In this document: positions 14,132-22,450 of the stretch, one piece after another
Layout: each line of letters starts with the position of its first letter
How positions within the stretch are numbered: position 1 is the first letter of the stretch
Source: Pseudomonas sp. G34
GTDB lineage: Bacteria; Pseudomonadota; Gammaproteobacteria; Pseudomonadales; Pseudomonadaceae
Length of the DNA: 64,000 bases
Direction: 5' to 3'
Assembly (NCBI RefSeq): GCF_031119625.1
Contig: NZ_JAVHZV010000029.1
Location: forward strand, 372,001-436,000
Notes under the pieces: model-generated
Told to the model about the DNA's origin: nothing
What the model saw: only the letters and a program-made list of their open reading frames with translations
The model's database searches: none
Program-made: the position numbers and the translations under genes

Positions 14132-14830
14132 GTGGGCAGCATCTACCTGATTCGACATGGCCAGGCCTCATTCGGTGCAGAGGATTATGATGTCCTCTCG
14201 TCGCTGGGCGAGCGTCAGTCGATCCTGCTCGGCAGTCACCTCGCCCAGACGGGGCTGCGCCTGGAGCGCGCCGTCAGCGGCAGCCTGACCCGCCAAGCGC
14301 ATACCGCGCGCCTGGTCCTGGCACAGCTGGAGGAGGCGCCTGAGCTGCAGACCGATGCCGCCTTCAATGAATTCGATGCCGAGGGGGTGATTCGCGCCCT
14401 GCTCCCCGCCCTGCTGCCCCATGAGCCCCAGGCCCTGGACGTGATGCGCAATGCCGCGCATAACCGCGCGGAATTCCAGCGGTTGTTCGTGCGCCTGCTC
14501 GACACCTGGGTCGGCGGTGACTACGACGCGCCGGCGCTGCAGAGCTGGCAAGCCTTTCTCGACCAGGTGAACGGCGGCCTGCAACGCCTGCTCGAACAGG
14601 CCCAGGGCCGCGAGCGTATCGCCGTGTTCACCTCGGGCGGCACCATCACCGCCCTGATTCACCTGCTGACCGGCATGCCGGTCGCCAGCGCGTTCGCCAT
14701 GAACTGGCAAATCGTCAACACCTCGCTAAGCTGCCTGAAGTTCCAGGGCGAGCGGGTGACCTTAGCGTCCTTCAACAGCCACGCCCATCTGCAGCTGTTG
14801 AACACCCCTTCGCTCATTACCTATCGCTGA
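14132..14830 (+). CDS. Histidine phosphatase family protein
   Basis: A 232-aa phosphoglycerate-mutase-like phosphatase. The phosphohistidine motif LIRHGQAS lies at residues 6-13, the Arg of SGSLTRQ follows, and the second His-bearing element is replaced by VFTSGGTITAL, where the usual His after SG/SH is not evident. That may alter catalysis or shift the acceptor. The start is GTG (MGSIYLIRHG). It heads a co-oriented group with an SCP2 protein, a phosphotransferase and an SDR, the same set as PA1831-PA1828, suggesting a shared role in acyl-CoA or lipid turnover. The substrate is unknown. Confidence 0.82.
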   Translation: MGSIYLIRHGQASFGAEDYDVLSSLGERQSILLGSHLAQTGLRLERAVSGSLTRQAHTARLVLAQLEEAPELQTDAAFNEFDAEGVIRALLPALLPHEPQALDVMRNAAHNRAEFQRLFVRLLDTWVGGDYDAPALQSWQAFLDQVNGGLQRLLEQAQGRERIAVFTSGGTITALIHLLTGMPVASAFAMNWQIVNTSLSCLKFQGERVTLASFNSHAHLQLLNTPSLITYR

Positions 14831-14888
14831 GCGACGGTCAACGCACCCGCGAGGGTGCAGAACAATCCGCAAACACAAGGAAACCACC

Positions 14889-15200
14889 ATGAGCGTCGCA
14901 GACATCGTCCAAACCATGAAAGCCAAGTTCAACCCCAGCGCTGCCGAAGGCCTGGACCTGGTTTTCCAGTTCAACATCGAAGATGCCGACAATCACTACC
15001 TGATCGTCAAGGACGGTACCTGCGACGTGAAACAGGGCGACAGCCCGGACGCCAACGTCACCCTGATCATGGACAAGGAAACCTTCAAGGGCATCACCAC
15101 CGGTGAAACCGACGGCATGCAGGCTTTCATGGCCGGCAAGCTGCGCGCCGAAGGCGACATGATGCTGGCGCTCAAACTGAGCGAGCTGTTCCCGGTCTGA
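14889..15200 (+). CDS. SCP2 sterol-binding domain protein
   Basis: A 103-aa single-domain SCP2 (sterol carrier protein 2-like) protein. The fold is recognisable from the N-terminal helix, the GLDLVFQFNIEDAD strands, the DANVTLIMDKETF segment and the final helix with GKLRAEGDMMLALKLSELF. Such proteins bind lipids or fatty acyl-CoA in a hydrophobic tunnel. It starts 59 bp after the phosphatase, with AAGGAAA before the ATG, and is closed by a strong terminator. Confidence 0.9.
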   Translation: MSVADIVQTMKAKFNPSAAEGLDLVFQFNIEDADNHYLIVKDGTCDVKQGDSPDANVTLIMDKETFKGITTGETDGMQAFMAGKLRAEGDMMLALKLSELFPV

Positions 15201-15227
15201 GGACCAGCCCAGCGCCTCGAACAGCGA

Positions 15228-15258
15228 AACCGGAATCCGTGGATTCCGGTTTTTTTTC
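15228..15258 (+). terminator. Terminator after the SCP2 gene
   Basis: AACCGGAATCC-GT-GGATTCCGGTT hairpin followed by a run of eight or more T. It ends the phosphatase-SCP2 transcript. Confidence 0.92.
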
Positions 15259-15401
15259 GCCTTGCCTGCCGTGCGACGCATCAGTGGCCTTGATTCGTCA
15301 TCAACAGCAATATCGATAGACGTGCAACACGCTTGCCGCCACACAACGGGCTGATAAATTGGCCCGATCATCACCGCCAACGACAATCAGAAGGGATAGG
15401 G

Positions 15402-16469
15402 ATGACACTCACCGACCGGCCCGGCGCCATCCGCCAGGGCGAAGAACTCGATGCTCGCGCCATCGACACCTACCTCAAGGCCCAGATCAGCGACCTGCGC
15501 GGTGAACCGCAGATCAGCCAGTTCCCCGGCGGCGCATCCAACCTGACCTACCTGCTGCGCTATGCCGACCGCGAACTGGTGCTACGCCGCCCACCCTTCG
15601 GCAGCAAAGCCAAATCGGCCCACGACATGGGCCGTGAATTTCGCATTCTCAACCAGCTCAGAAACGCCTTCCCCTATTGCCCCCAGGCCTTCGTGCACTG
15701 CACCGACGCGTCGGTGATCGGTGCCGAGTTCTACGTCATGCAGCGTTTGGACGGCATCATCCTGCGCGCCGATCTGCCCGCCGAGTTGCAGTTCACGCCC
15801 GCCCAGACCACGACGCTGTGCAAGAGCTTCATCGACCGCCTGGTCGAGCTGCATCAGGTCGATTACCAGGCCTGCGGCCTGGCCGAGCTGGGCAAGCCGG
15901 AGGGTTACGTGGCCCGGCAGATCAAGGGCTGGAGCGAGCGCTACGACAACGCGCGCACCCCCGATGCGCCCGCCTGGCAGGAGGTACGCAGCTGGCTGGA
16001 GGAGAAGATGCCGGCCGATCATCCGCGTCCGGCCATCGTGCACAACGACTACCGCTTCGACAACGTGATCCTCGATGCCAACGACCCCATGCGCATCATC
16101 GGCGTGCTCGACTGGGAACTGACCACCCTGGGCGATCCGCTGATGGACCTGGGCAATACCCTGGCCTACTGGATCGAGGCAGGCGACCCGGCGCCGGTGC
16201 AGCTGATGCGCCGCCAGCCGAGCAATGCCCCGGGGATGCTGACCCGCCAGGCATTCGTCGACTACTACGCCGAGCGTGCGGGCATCCGTATCGACTGTTT
16301 CGATTTCTATTACATCTACGGGTTGTTCCGCCTGGCCGGCATCGTCCAGCAGATCTACTACCGCTACTACCACGGGCAGACCGCCGACAAGCGCTTCGCC
16401 TCTTTCGTGCAGATGAACGCGCTGCTGGAGCAGATGGCCCTCGGGGTCATCGCGCGCTCATCGCTCTGA
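15402..16469 (+). CDS. APH-family phosphotransferase (ACAD10/11-like)
   Basis: A 355-aa cytosolic protein with the aminoglycoside-phosphotransferase/choline-kinase fold. An early GGASNLTYLL loop (about residue 42) binds ATP; catalytic HNDYRFDNVILD lies near residue 213 and the Mg-binding GVLDWELTTLGDPLMDLG follows. This form is typical of the kinase domain found in ACAD10/11, which phosphorylates 4-hydroxyacyl-CoA, so a role in hydroxy-fatty-acid breakdown is plausible. An adequate promoter (TTGCCG 15333-15338, TAAATT 15355-15360) lies just upstream. The ATG at 15402 is preceded by GGGATAGGG. The downstream SDR is 26 bp away, consistent with an operon. Confidence 0.85.
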   Translation: MTLTDRPGAIRQGEELDARAIDTYLKAQISDLRGEPQISQFPGGASNLTYLLRYADRELVLRRPPFGSKAKSAHDMGREFRILNQLRNAFPYCPQAFVHCTDASVIGAEFYVMQRLDGIILRADLPAELQFTPAQTTTLCKSFIDRLVELHQVDYQACGLAELGKPEGYVARQIKGWSERYDNARTPDAPAWQEVRSWLEEKMPADHPRPAIVHNDYRFDNVILDANDPMRIIGVLDWELTTLGDPLMDLGNTLAYWIEAGDPAPVQLMRRQPSNAPGMLTRQAFVDYYAERAGIRIDCFDFYYIYGLFRLAGIVQQIYYRYYHGQTADKRFASFVQMNALLEQMALGVIARSSL

Positions 16470-16495
16470 CGTCATCACCTATAGAGACTCACGCC

Positions 16496-17263
16496 ATGTC
16501 CAAGACCCAGTTGTTCGACCTCGACGGCAAGATCGCCTTCGTGTCCGGTGCCAGCCGCGGCATCGGTGAAGCGATCGCCCACTTGCTCGCCCAGCAAGGC
16601 GCCGAGGTGATCGTCGCCAGCCGCAAGCTGGACGATTGCCAGACCGTCGCCGACGCCATCGTCGCCAAAGGCGGCAAGGCCGTGGCGATGGCCTGCCACA
16701 TTGGCGAGATGGAACAGATTCAGGCGGTGTTCGCCGAGATTCGCCAGCGCTTCGGCCGCCTCGATATTCTGGTCAACAACGCGGCCACCAACCCGCAGTT
16801 CTGCAACGTGCTGGACACCGATCTCGGCGCCTTCCAGAAGACCGTCGACGTGAACATTCGCGGCTATTACTTCATGTCCATCGAAGGCGGCAAGCTGATG
16901 AAGGAGAACGGCGGCGGCAGCATCATCAACGTGGCCTCGATCAACGGTGTATCACCCGGCGAATTCCAGGGTATCTATTCGGTGACCAAGGCGGCGGTGA
17001 TCAGCATGACCAAGGTGTTCGCCAAGGAATGCGCGCAGTTCGGCATCCGCTGCAATGCCCTGCTGCCGGGCCTGACCGACACGCGCTTCGCCTCGGCGCT
17101 GACCAAGAACGAGGCGATCCTCAACTTCGCCTTGCAGCGCATCCCCCTCAAGCGCGTCGCCGAGCCGAGCGAAATGGCCGGTGCGGTGCTGTACCTGGCC
17201 AGCGAGGCATCGAGCTACACCACTGGTGTGGCGCTGAACGTCGATGGCGGGTTCCTCTCCTGA
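16496..17263 (+). CDS. Short-chain dehydrogenase/reductase
   Basis: A 255-aa classical SDR. The cofactor motif VSGASRGIGEAIA lies at about residues 16-28, NNAATN near 92, the catalytic Ser in INVASING and the catalytic Tyr/Lys pair in YSVTKAAV. The C terminus ends in the GVALNVDGGFLS pattern usual for this family. It is probably NAD(P)-dependent; the substrate is unknown but the linked phosphotransferase suggests hydroxyacyl-CoA metabolism. No terminator hairpin follows directly; an REP-like repeat sits 80 bp downstream. Confidence 0.9.
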   Translation: MSKTQLFDLDGKIAFVSGASRGIGEAIAHLLAQQGAEVIVASRKLDDCQTVADAIVAKGGKAVAMACHIGEMEQIQAVFAEIRQRFGRLDILVNNAATNPQFCNVLDTDLGAFQKTVDVNIRGYYFMSIEGGKLMKENGGGSIINVASINGVSPGEFQGIYSVTKAAVISMTKVFAKECAQFGIRCNALLPGLTDTRFASALTKNEAILNFALQRIPLKRVAEPSEMAGAVLYLASEASSYTTGVALNVDGGFLS

Positions 17264-17343
17264 GAGCCTGTTCGCGCTCTTTGAGGCTGGCGACTCGTAT
17301 TGCTATGTATGGATGGTAAAAAGGCAAAAGCGGACGTTCCCAG

Positions 17344-17421
17344 CGTAGGGTGGACAACGCTCTTTTTGCCCACCATTGCGCTCGCAGAGCGGTGGACGGA
17401 TGAAGCGTCGTCCACCCTACG
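17344..17421. repeat. REP-like palindromic repeat
   Basis: CGTAGGGTGGACAACGCT (17344-17361) and AGCGTCGTCCACCCTACG (17404-17421) are inverted copies that match at 17 of 18 positions. Between them is a smaller nested dyad (CCACC...GGTGG). The GTAGGGTGGA arms resemble intergenic repeats known in P. mendocina/stutzeri-type genomes. It lies between two genes ending toward it, a usual place for such elements. The other bases of the 17264-17494 gap hold no gene that I can support. Confidence 0.8.
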
Positions 17422-17494
17422 AAAGGCCGCTAGCGCCACGTTGCAGTCATTGCACATGAACAACCGCGAACTGCGCCAAAACCAGCTCAGCAGC

Positions 17495-18142
17495 TCACTG
17501 CCAATCCTTGAGCGCCTGGTGGGCGGCCTCGTTCATCGGCTCGGCCAGCAGGCCGGTGGGCGTCAGGTTGACGTTGAACACCGCCTTGTCGGCCATCGGC
17601 AGGTAGGCCACCCGGCGGGCCTGGGCATCGAACATGAACAGGTCGTGCTGGCCCAGGCGCAGCCAGCGCCATAGATCGATGCCATACAGGCTGTGGGTCA
17701 GCTCGGCCTGGGTGTAACGGGCCTGGCTCTGCTGCTCGATGGACAGAAAGCGGCTATTGAGTTTCTCCAGCCGATAGCCAGGCTCCAGGCCGATCAGCTC
17801 GGCGAGCCCCTTCCATTGCAGCAGGCGCACATCCAGCTGCCACAGGTCGCCTTCCAGGTTGACGCTGCGCTGTACGCCGCCTTCGAGAATGTCGACCTGG
17901 TAAACGTTGGCCGTGCGATGAAAGCTCAGGGTCAGCAGCGGCTTGTTGGCGGGCAAGGCGGCATAACGGCTCAGGTCATAGGCCACCAGGCCTACCAGCG
18001 CCGCCGCGGCGAGAAACAGCAGGCCGCTGGTGCCGCGCAACCAGGCGAGAAACCAGCGCCCGCCGAACAGAATGCGCAGGGCGATGAACAGCACCAGCAA
18101 TGCCAACAGAGCCGTTGCCCAGGCGAGCGCGTTGTACTGCAT
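17495..18142 (-). CDS. Conserved membrane protein of unknown function
   Basis: A 215-aa protein with two N-terminal membrane helices (residues about 8-27 and 37-57) and a large soluble C-terminal domain that should face the periplasm. The soluble part has patterned strands and ends with MNEAAHQALKDWQ. Similar Pseudomonas proteins are sometimes labelled cation/multidrug efflux pump, but nothing here resembles a transporter and I reject that label. Divergent from the TSUP gene, with about 98 bp between starts. Confidence 0.7.
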   Translation of the reverse strand: MQYNALAWATALLALLVLFIALRILFGGRWFLAWLRGTSGLLFLAAAALVGLVAYDLSRYAALPANKPLLTLSFHRTANVYQVDILEGGVQRSVNLEGDLWQLDVRLLQWKGLAELIGLEPGYRLEKLNSRFLSIEQQSQARYTQAELTHSLYGIDLWRWLRLGQHDLFMFDAQARRVAYLPMADKAVFNVNLTPTGLLAEPMNEAAHQALKDWQ

Positions 18143-18240
18143 CGAATCGATTCCTTGTCAGTGAAAATGCCGGCATTATGCGCAGCCCATTCATCGGCGA
18201 ATAGCGCCGTTGCCGCACAATCGGATACAGGTCGCCTTTT

Positions 18241-19026
18241 ATGTCGTTCCCCTTCGAATTGGCCGTCGATCCCACGACGTTGCTGCTGCTCGCCCTGGTG
18301 GCCTTCATCGCCGGGTTCATCGATGCCATTGCCGGCGGCGGCGGCCTGCTGACCATCCCTGCCCTGCTCACCACCGGCATGCCGCCGCACCTGGTGCTGG
18401 GCACCAGCAAGCTGTGCGCGACCTTCGGTTCGGCAACCGCGGGCTACACCTTCTACCGGCGCAAGCTGTTCAGCCCGGGCAAATGGAAGAACGCGATGGT
18501 CGGCACCGCCATTGGCGCCATTGGCGGCGCGGTGCTGGTGCACTGGATGCCGGCCGAATGGATCAACAAGATGCTGCCGGTGGTGGTGTTCGCCTGCGGC
18601 ATTTACCTGCTGTTCGGCAAGACGCCGGACGCGCCACTGGACGCCGACCTGCCCATCGCCAGCCGCCGGCAATGGCCGCAAGGCATCAGCCTGGGTTTCT
18701 ACGACGGCGTGGCAGGCCCGGGCACCGGCGCGTTCTGGACGGTCAGCACCTTGCTCATGTACCCACTGGACCTGGTGCGTGCCAGCGGTGTGGCGCGCTC
18801 AATGAACTTCATCAGCAATGCCTGCGCCCTGGCGGTGTTCATCGTCGCCGGTCAGGTGGCCTGGGTGGTGGGCCTGTGCATGGGCTTTTCGCTGATGGCC
18901 GGCGCCTTTCTCGGCGCGCGCACGGCGATTGGCGGCGGCTCGAAGTTCATCCGCCCGGTATTCATCCTGGTGGTGTTGGGGCTTACTACGCGGCTAGTCT
19001 GGCAACACTGGTTCGGCGCCGCCTAG
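18241..19026 (+). CDS. TSUP (TauE/SafE-type) membrane transporter
   Basis: Inner-membrane protein of 261 aa from the sulfite exporter TauE/SafE family. It has the two-fold repeat with the signature FIDAIAGGGGLLTIPAL in the first half and FYDGVAGPGTGAFW in the second, and about eight hydrophobic helices. TSUP proteins move sulfite, sulfonates or other organic anions; the substrate cannot be read from sequence. Its 3' end overlaps the convergent nudC gene by 33 bp. Confidence 0.9.
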   Translation: MSFPFELAVDPTTLLLLALVAFIAGFIDAIAGGGGLLTIPALLTTGMPPHLVLGTSKLCATFGSATAGYTFYRRKLFSPGKWKNAMVGTAIGAIGGAVLVHWMPAEWINKMLPVVVFACGIYLLFGKTPDAPLDADLPIASRRQWPQGISLGFYDGVAGPGTGAFWTVSTLLMYPLDLVRASGVARSMNFISNACALAVFIVAGQVAWVVGLCMGFSLMAGAFLGARTAIGGGSKFIRPVFILVVLGLTTRLVWQHWFGAA

Positions 19027-19824
19027 GCGGCGCGCCACGTAGCAGTCGATCAGGTAGCGGGCGATCGAGCGCGAGGCCGGCAATGGCGGCAGCGCGTGGA
19101 TCGAGAACCAGCCTGCGTCCTCGATCTCCTCTTCCTGCAGGACGATCTCGCCGCCCGCATAGTCGGCATGAAAGCCGAGCATCAGCGAGTGCGGGAACGG
19201 CCAGTTCTGGCTGCCCTGGTAGCGGATATTGCAGACCTCGACGCCGACCTCTTCGCGCACCTCACGGGCCACGCACTGCTCCACCGACTCGCCCGGCTCG
19301 ACGAAACCGGCCAGGGTGCTGTACACCCCCGAGACGAAGCGCGGCGAGCGGGCCAGCAGCACCTCGTCACCACGGGTAACCAGTACGATCATGCTTGGCG
19401 ACAGGCGCGGATAGTGGCGCAGGTTGCACGCCGGGCACTGCATCGCACGCTCGCCAGGCACCTGCAGCATCGCCGTGGCGCAGCTGCCGCAGAAGCGATT
19501 GTCGCTGGCCCAGGTGCCGATCTGCGCCGCGAAGCCGAGCATCTGGAACAGCGCGGCGTCGCCCTCGAGCATCACCTGGCGCAACCCCTGCCAGTGACAG
19601 CCCGGCAGTTCGGCCTTGCCCTGCAGTTCGAGCAAGTACAGCGGCTCGCCACCAAAATGGCCCAGACCATGCTCGGCTATTACCGGCAACTCCTGCTGCT
19701 TCAACCATTCGCGGGGAAACAGCAGGCCATTGGCGTCACTGAGAAAATGCTGGCGATGGTGGGCCAGCACCAAGCCGCCTGGCTGCTCAGGATCGAGCAA
19801 GCCGGGTTGCCAGTGCCCGGCCAT
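18994..19824 (-). CDS. nudC: NADH/NAD-cap pyrophosphatase (Nudix)
   Basis: A 276-aa Nudix hydrolase that cleaves NADH to NMNH and AMP and removes NAD caps from RNA. Zinc ribbon: CGSC and CPAC. Nudix box: GFVEPGESVEQCVAREVREEVGVE follows the G-x5-E-x7-REVxEExG pattern (split across about residues 176-199). The NudC-specific element SQNWPFPHSLMLGF lies after it. Start and fimL stop overlap as TGATG, so translation is coupled to fimL. The same order occurs in P. aeruginosa (PA1823-PA1822). Confidence 0.95.
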   Translation of the reverse strand: MAGHWQPGLLDPEQPGGLVLAHHRQHFLSDANGLLFPREWLKQQELPVIAEHGLGHFGGEPLYLLELQGKAELPGCHWQGLRQVMLEGDAALFQMLGFAAQIGTWASDNRFCGSCATAMLQVPGERAMQCPACNLRHYPRLSPSMIVLVTRGDEVLLARSPRFVSGVYSTLAGFVEPGESVEQCVAREVREEVGVEVCNIRYQGSQNWPFPHSLMLGFHADYAGGEIVLQEEEIEDAGWFSIHALPPLPASRSIARYLIDCYVARRLGGAEPVLPD

Positions 19825-21482
19825 CAGGCGGCCACCTCTTGACCCAGGGCGCGCACGCTCTCGGCGGCCAGATCCAGCACGCTCGGCTGGGCCAGGCCGT
19901 TATCGGCCTCCAGGTAATACTCCAGGCTGCTCAGGGCATCGGCCAGCACTTCCAGGCGTGCTTCGGCCGGCATCTGCTCGCTATCGAGCATCTGCGTCTG
20001 GATGTAATCGGCGCAGGCGGCCACCAGCAGCGCCGCACGTTCCTGACCGAGAAACCACAGGCCACCGCGTACGGCCTGCAGGCTGAACGGCACATTGGAC
20101 AGGTGCATGCGATCGCCGGACGACTCCAGGTACGCGGTGATCGCGCGCTTGGCCAGTGCCAGACCGGCGCGGGCTTCATCGAGCACCACCACGCGCGCCT
20201 CGAACAGTTGATGCTGGGCGAAGGTGCACATCTCGGGGTCGACCCGCGGCGCCGATACGCGCTCACCACGCTCGAGGGTGGCCACCATGCCTTCGACATA
20301 GAGCACGGCGTCGGCCAGGGCGATCAGTTGGTCCGACTCGACCGGTGCGCCTTCACACCAGGCGCCGACCGTTGGCAGTTGATTGGCCAGCGAGTTGCCC
20401 GCCGAGCTCAGGCCGACCATGGCCAACGTCTTGCTCAGCTTGCCGAGCAGCGCATGCAGGCTGCTCAGGCCGTCTTCCTGCAGGGTACCGCGCTCGCTGA
20501 GGTCGAGCAGATCCTTGACGCTGGCCAGCTCCTCGCGAATCGCCGAACTCAGCGAACGCATCACCGCCTTGCCGGGGCCGGAAAGACGCTGGTACTCCTC
20601 TTCGAGCAAATGATCGGTAAAGGGCAGCGCGGTGATGCCGAACAGCTCGCGCACCTCACTGGCCAGCGGGCCGCGGCCGGCGGACAGCGCGACGAGGTAC
20701 AGCAGCTCCTTGAGCAGGCTGCGCGGCGGCTCGTAGGAGCCATTGACCAGCATCTGCCGCAACTCACGGTCGAGGCGCGAGAGCAGTTGCTTGCGCGACT
20801 TGCGCGGCAGCAGCTGCCCCTCGTTGAGGGCCTCGAGAGCCGCCGCGCCGAGCCAGCACAGGCGCCCGCGCGGCTCGTTGGCGAACAGGCCATCGAGACG
20901 GCTCATGGCCCGGCCCATCAGCTTCATGCTGGCCGCCGGGTTCTGCTCGCGCAGATAGCCCAGCAGGCCGACCTGGTACATCTGCCGCAAACGGCGGCCC
21001 TCGCTCTCCTTGGCGGCCGCGTCCAGCGCCGGCGGCACCATGCGCGGCCGGGCCTGGTCGAGGCGTACGCTGAAGAAGAAACTCTCGGGCAGCGGCGGCT
21101 GCTTGCAGGCCTGGCGCAGGTCATTGATCGCCGGCAGCAGCAGCTCGGGCATTTCCTGGCGATGGGCATCCAGCCCTTCCAGATAACGGCGCAGCACATG
21201 CAGCGCATTGCTCAGCGCCGCCAGCTGCGCATCGCGCTCGTTGCCGACGCCGGCTGGAATATCGGTGGCCTGGTCGAGCACTTCCTGGGCAAGCAATTCC
21301 GCCCCGGTCAGTTCGATCAGGTTGAGCGTGCCGCGCACCTGCTGCAGGTTATCGACCGCCTGCTGCAACAGGGCACCGTTATTGCGCTCGACGATGAACT
21401 GTTCGAGGCTCGCTTCGGCCTCTTCGATCGTGGCGAACAGTTCGTCGCGAACCAGCCCCAGTGACGATGCTCCAGAAACCAT
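19824..21482 (-). CDS. fimL: FimL, type IV pilus/cAMP regulatory scaffold
   Basis: A 552-aa cytosolic protein resembling the N-terminal Hpt-like part of ChpA but lacking the phospho-accepting His domains. In P. aeruginosa FimL links the Pil-Chp system (FimV, PilG) to adenylate cyclase CyaB and controls twitching and type III secretion. Features: helical start SLGLVRDELFATIEEAEASL, repeated amphipathic helix bundles and a C-terminal domain with SNVPFSLQAVRGGLWFLG. Length (about 556 aa in PAO1 as I recall) and the neighbour nudC support the call. Regulatory function here is inferred from synteny. Confidence 0.88.
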   Translation of the reverse strand: MVSGASSLGLVRDELFATIEEAEASLEQFIVERNNGALLQQAVDNLQQVRGTLNLIELTGAELLAQEVLDQATDIPAGVGNERDAQLAALSNALHVLRRYLEGLDAHRQEMPELLLPAINDLRQACKQPPLPESFFFSVRLDQARPRMVPPALDAAAKESEGRRLRQMYQVGLLGYLREQNPAASMKLMGRAMSRLDGLFANEPRGRLCWLGAAALEALNEGQLLPRKSRKQLLSRLDRELRQMLVNGSYEPPRSLLKELLYLVALSAGRGPLASEVRELFGITALPFTDHLLEEEYQRLSGPGKAVMRSLSSAIREELASVKDLLDLSERGTLQEDGLSSLHALLGKLSKTLAMVGLSSAGNSLANQLPTVGAWCEGAPVESDQLIALADAVLYVEGMVATLERGERVSAPRVDPEMCTFAQHQLFEARVVVLDEARAGLALAKRAITAYLESSGDRMHLSNVPFSLQAVRGGLWFLGQERAALLVAACADYIQTQMLDSEQMPAEARLEVLADALSSLEYYLEADNGLAQPSVLDLAAESVRALGQEVAA

Positions 21483-21520
21483 TCGCTAGTGTGCCTCCCG
21501 CACAGGTGATGAAACCGCGC

Positions 21521-22333
21521 TCAATCAGCGAACTCGGGATTCTGCTTGTTCATATGGGCCATCATCGCCACACGCAAATCGGCCGACTGCAGCATGGCGG
21601 CGTTCCAGGTGGCGACGTATTCGAGGCCGTCGTCGACCCGGTGATCGCGCATGTAGCGAATCATCTCCTTGGTGCCACGTACGGCAACCGGCGATTTTGC
21701 GGCGATCGCCCGGGCAATGTCCATCACACCGGCCAGCAATGTGTCGTGGGTCTCGAATACGCGGTTCACCAGGCCGATTTCCCGGGCTTCAGCGGCCTCG
21801 ACGGTGCGCCCGGTGTAGGCCAGTTCACGCAGCATGCCGTCGCCGATCAGCCGTGGCAGCCGCTGCAGCGTGCCGACGTCGGCGGCCATGCCGATGTCGA
21901 TTTCCTTGATGGCGAACTGCACGTCGGCGCTGCAGTAGCGCATGTCGCACCCGCTGACCAGGTCGATGGCGCCGCCCAGGCAATAGCCCTGGATGGCCGC
22001 CAGCACCGGCTTGCTGCACTGGTCGACGGCGTTGAACGAGGCCTGCAGTTCGATAATCTTGCGGCGCAGCGTTTGCGCATTGCGGCCGACATCCTTGCCC
22101 AGCTGGCTGCTGACCTGGGCCAGCAGGTTGAGGTCGATGCCCGAGGAAAAGTGCTTGCCGGCACCGGAGAGCACCACCACCCGAACCTCGTCGGTTTCGT
22201 CGGCCCAGCGGAAAACATCGATGATCTCCGTCCAGAAGGCGGCGTTCATCGCATTGATCTTGTCCGCTCGATCAATCACCACATGGGCGATCTTGTCCTG
22301 GAGTTCGACGCGAAAAGCCTGGTACTGCGACAT
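21521..22333 (-). CDS. Dienoyl-CoA isomerase-like enoyl-CoA hydratase
   Basis: A 270-aa crotonase-fold protein. The segments GAGKHFSSGIDL and KEIDIGMAADVGTLQRLP are characteristic of delta(3,5)-delta(2,4)-dienoyl-CoA isomerase (ECH1 type) rather than plain hydratases; the acidic residues in the second segment match the isomerase active site. It would act in degradation of unsaturated fatty acids with odd-positioned double bonds. I choose ATG 22333 (MSQYQAFRVEL) with AAGGATG upstream; an ATG 9 bp further up is possible. It corresponds to PA1821 in position. Confidence 0.88.
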   Translation of the reverse strand: MSQYQAFRVELQDKIAHVVIDRADKINAMNAAFWTEIIDVFRWADETDEVRVVVLSGAGKHFSSGIDLNLLAQVSSQLGKDVGRNAQTLRRKIIELQASFNAVDQCSKPVLAAIQGYCLGGAIDLVSGCDMRYCSADVQFAIKEIDIGMAADVGTLQRLPRLIGDGMLRELAYTGRTVEAAEAREIGLVNRVFETHDTLLAGVMDIARAIAAKSPVAVRGTKEMIRYMRDHRVDDGLEYVATWNAAMLQSADLRVAMMAHMNKQNPEFAD

Positions 22334-22450
22334 GCAAGTCATCCTTCTGGTGGCGGCACGCGCCCCACCACGGCAGCAGGGGGCGAACCGCGCAACTATA
22401 GCAAGCGGCGCCTGAAAGTCGATCACGCCGCGCCATTGGCAGCACCGGGC

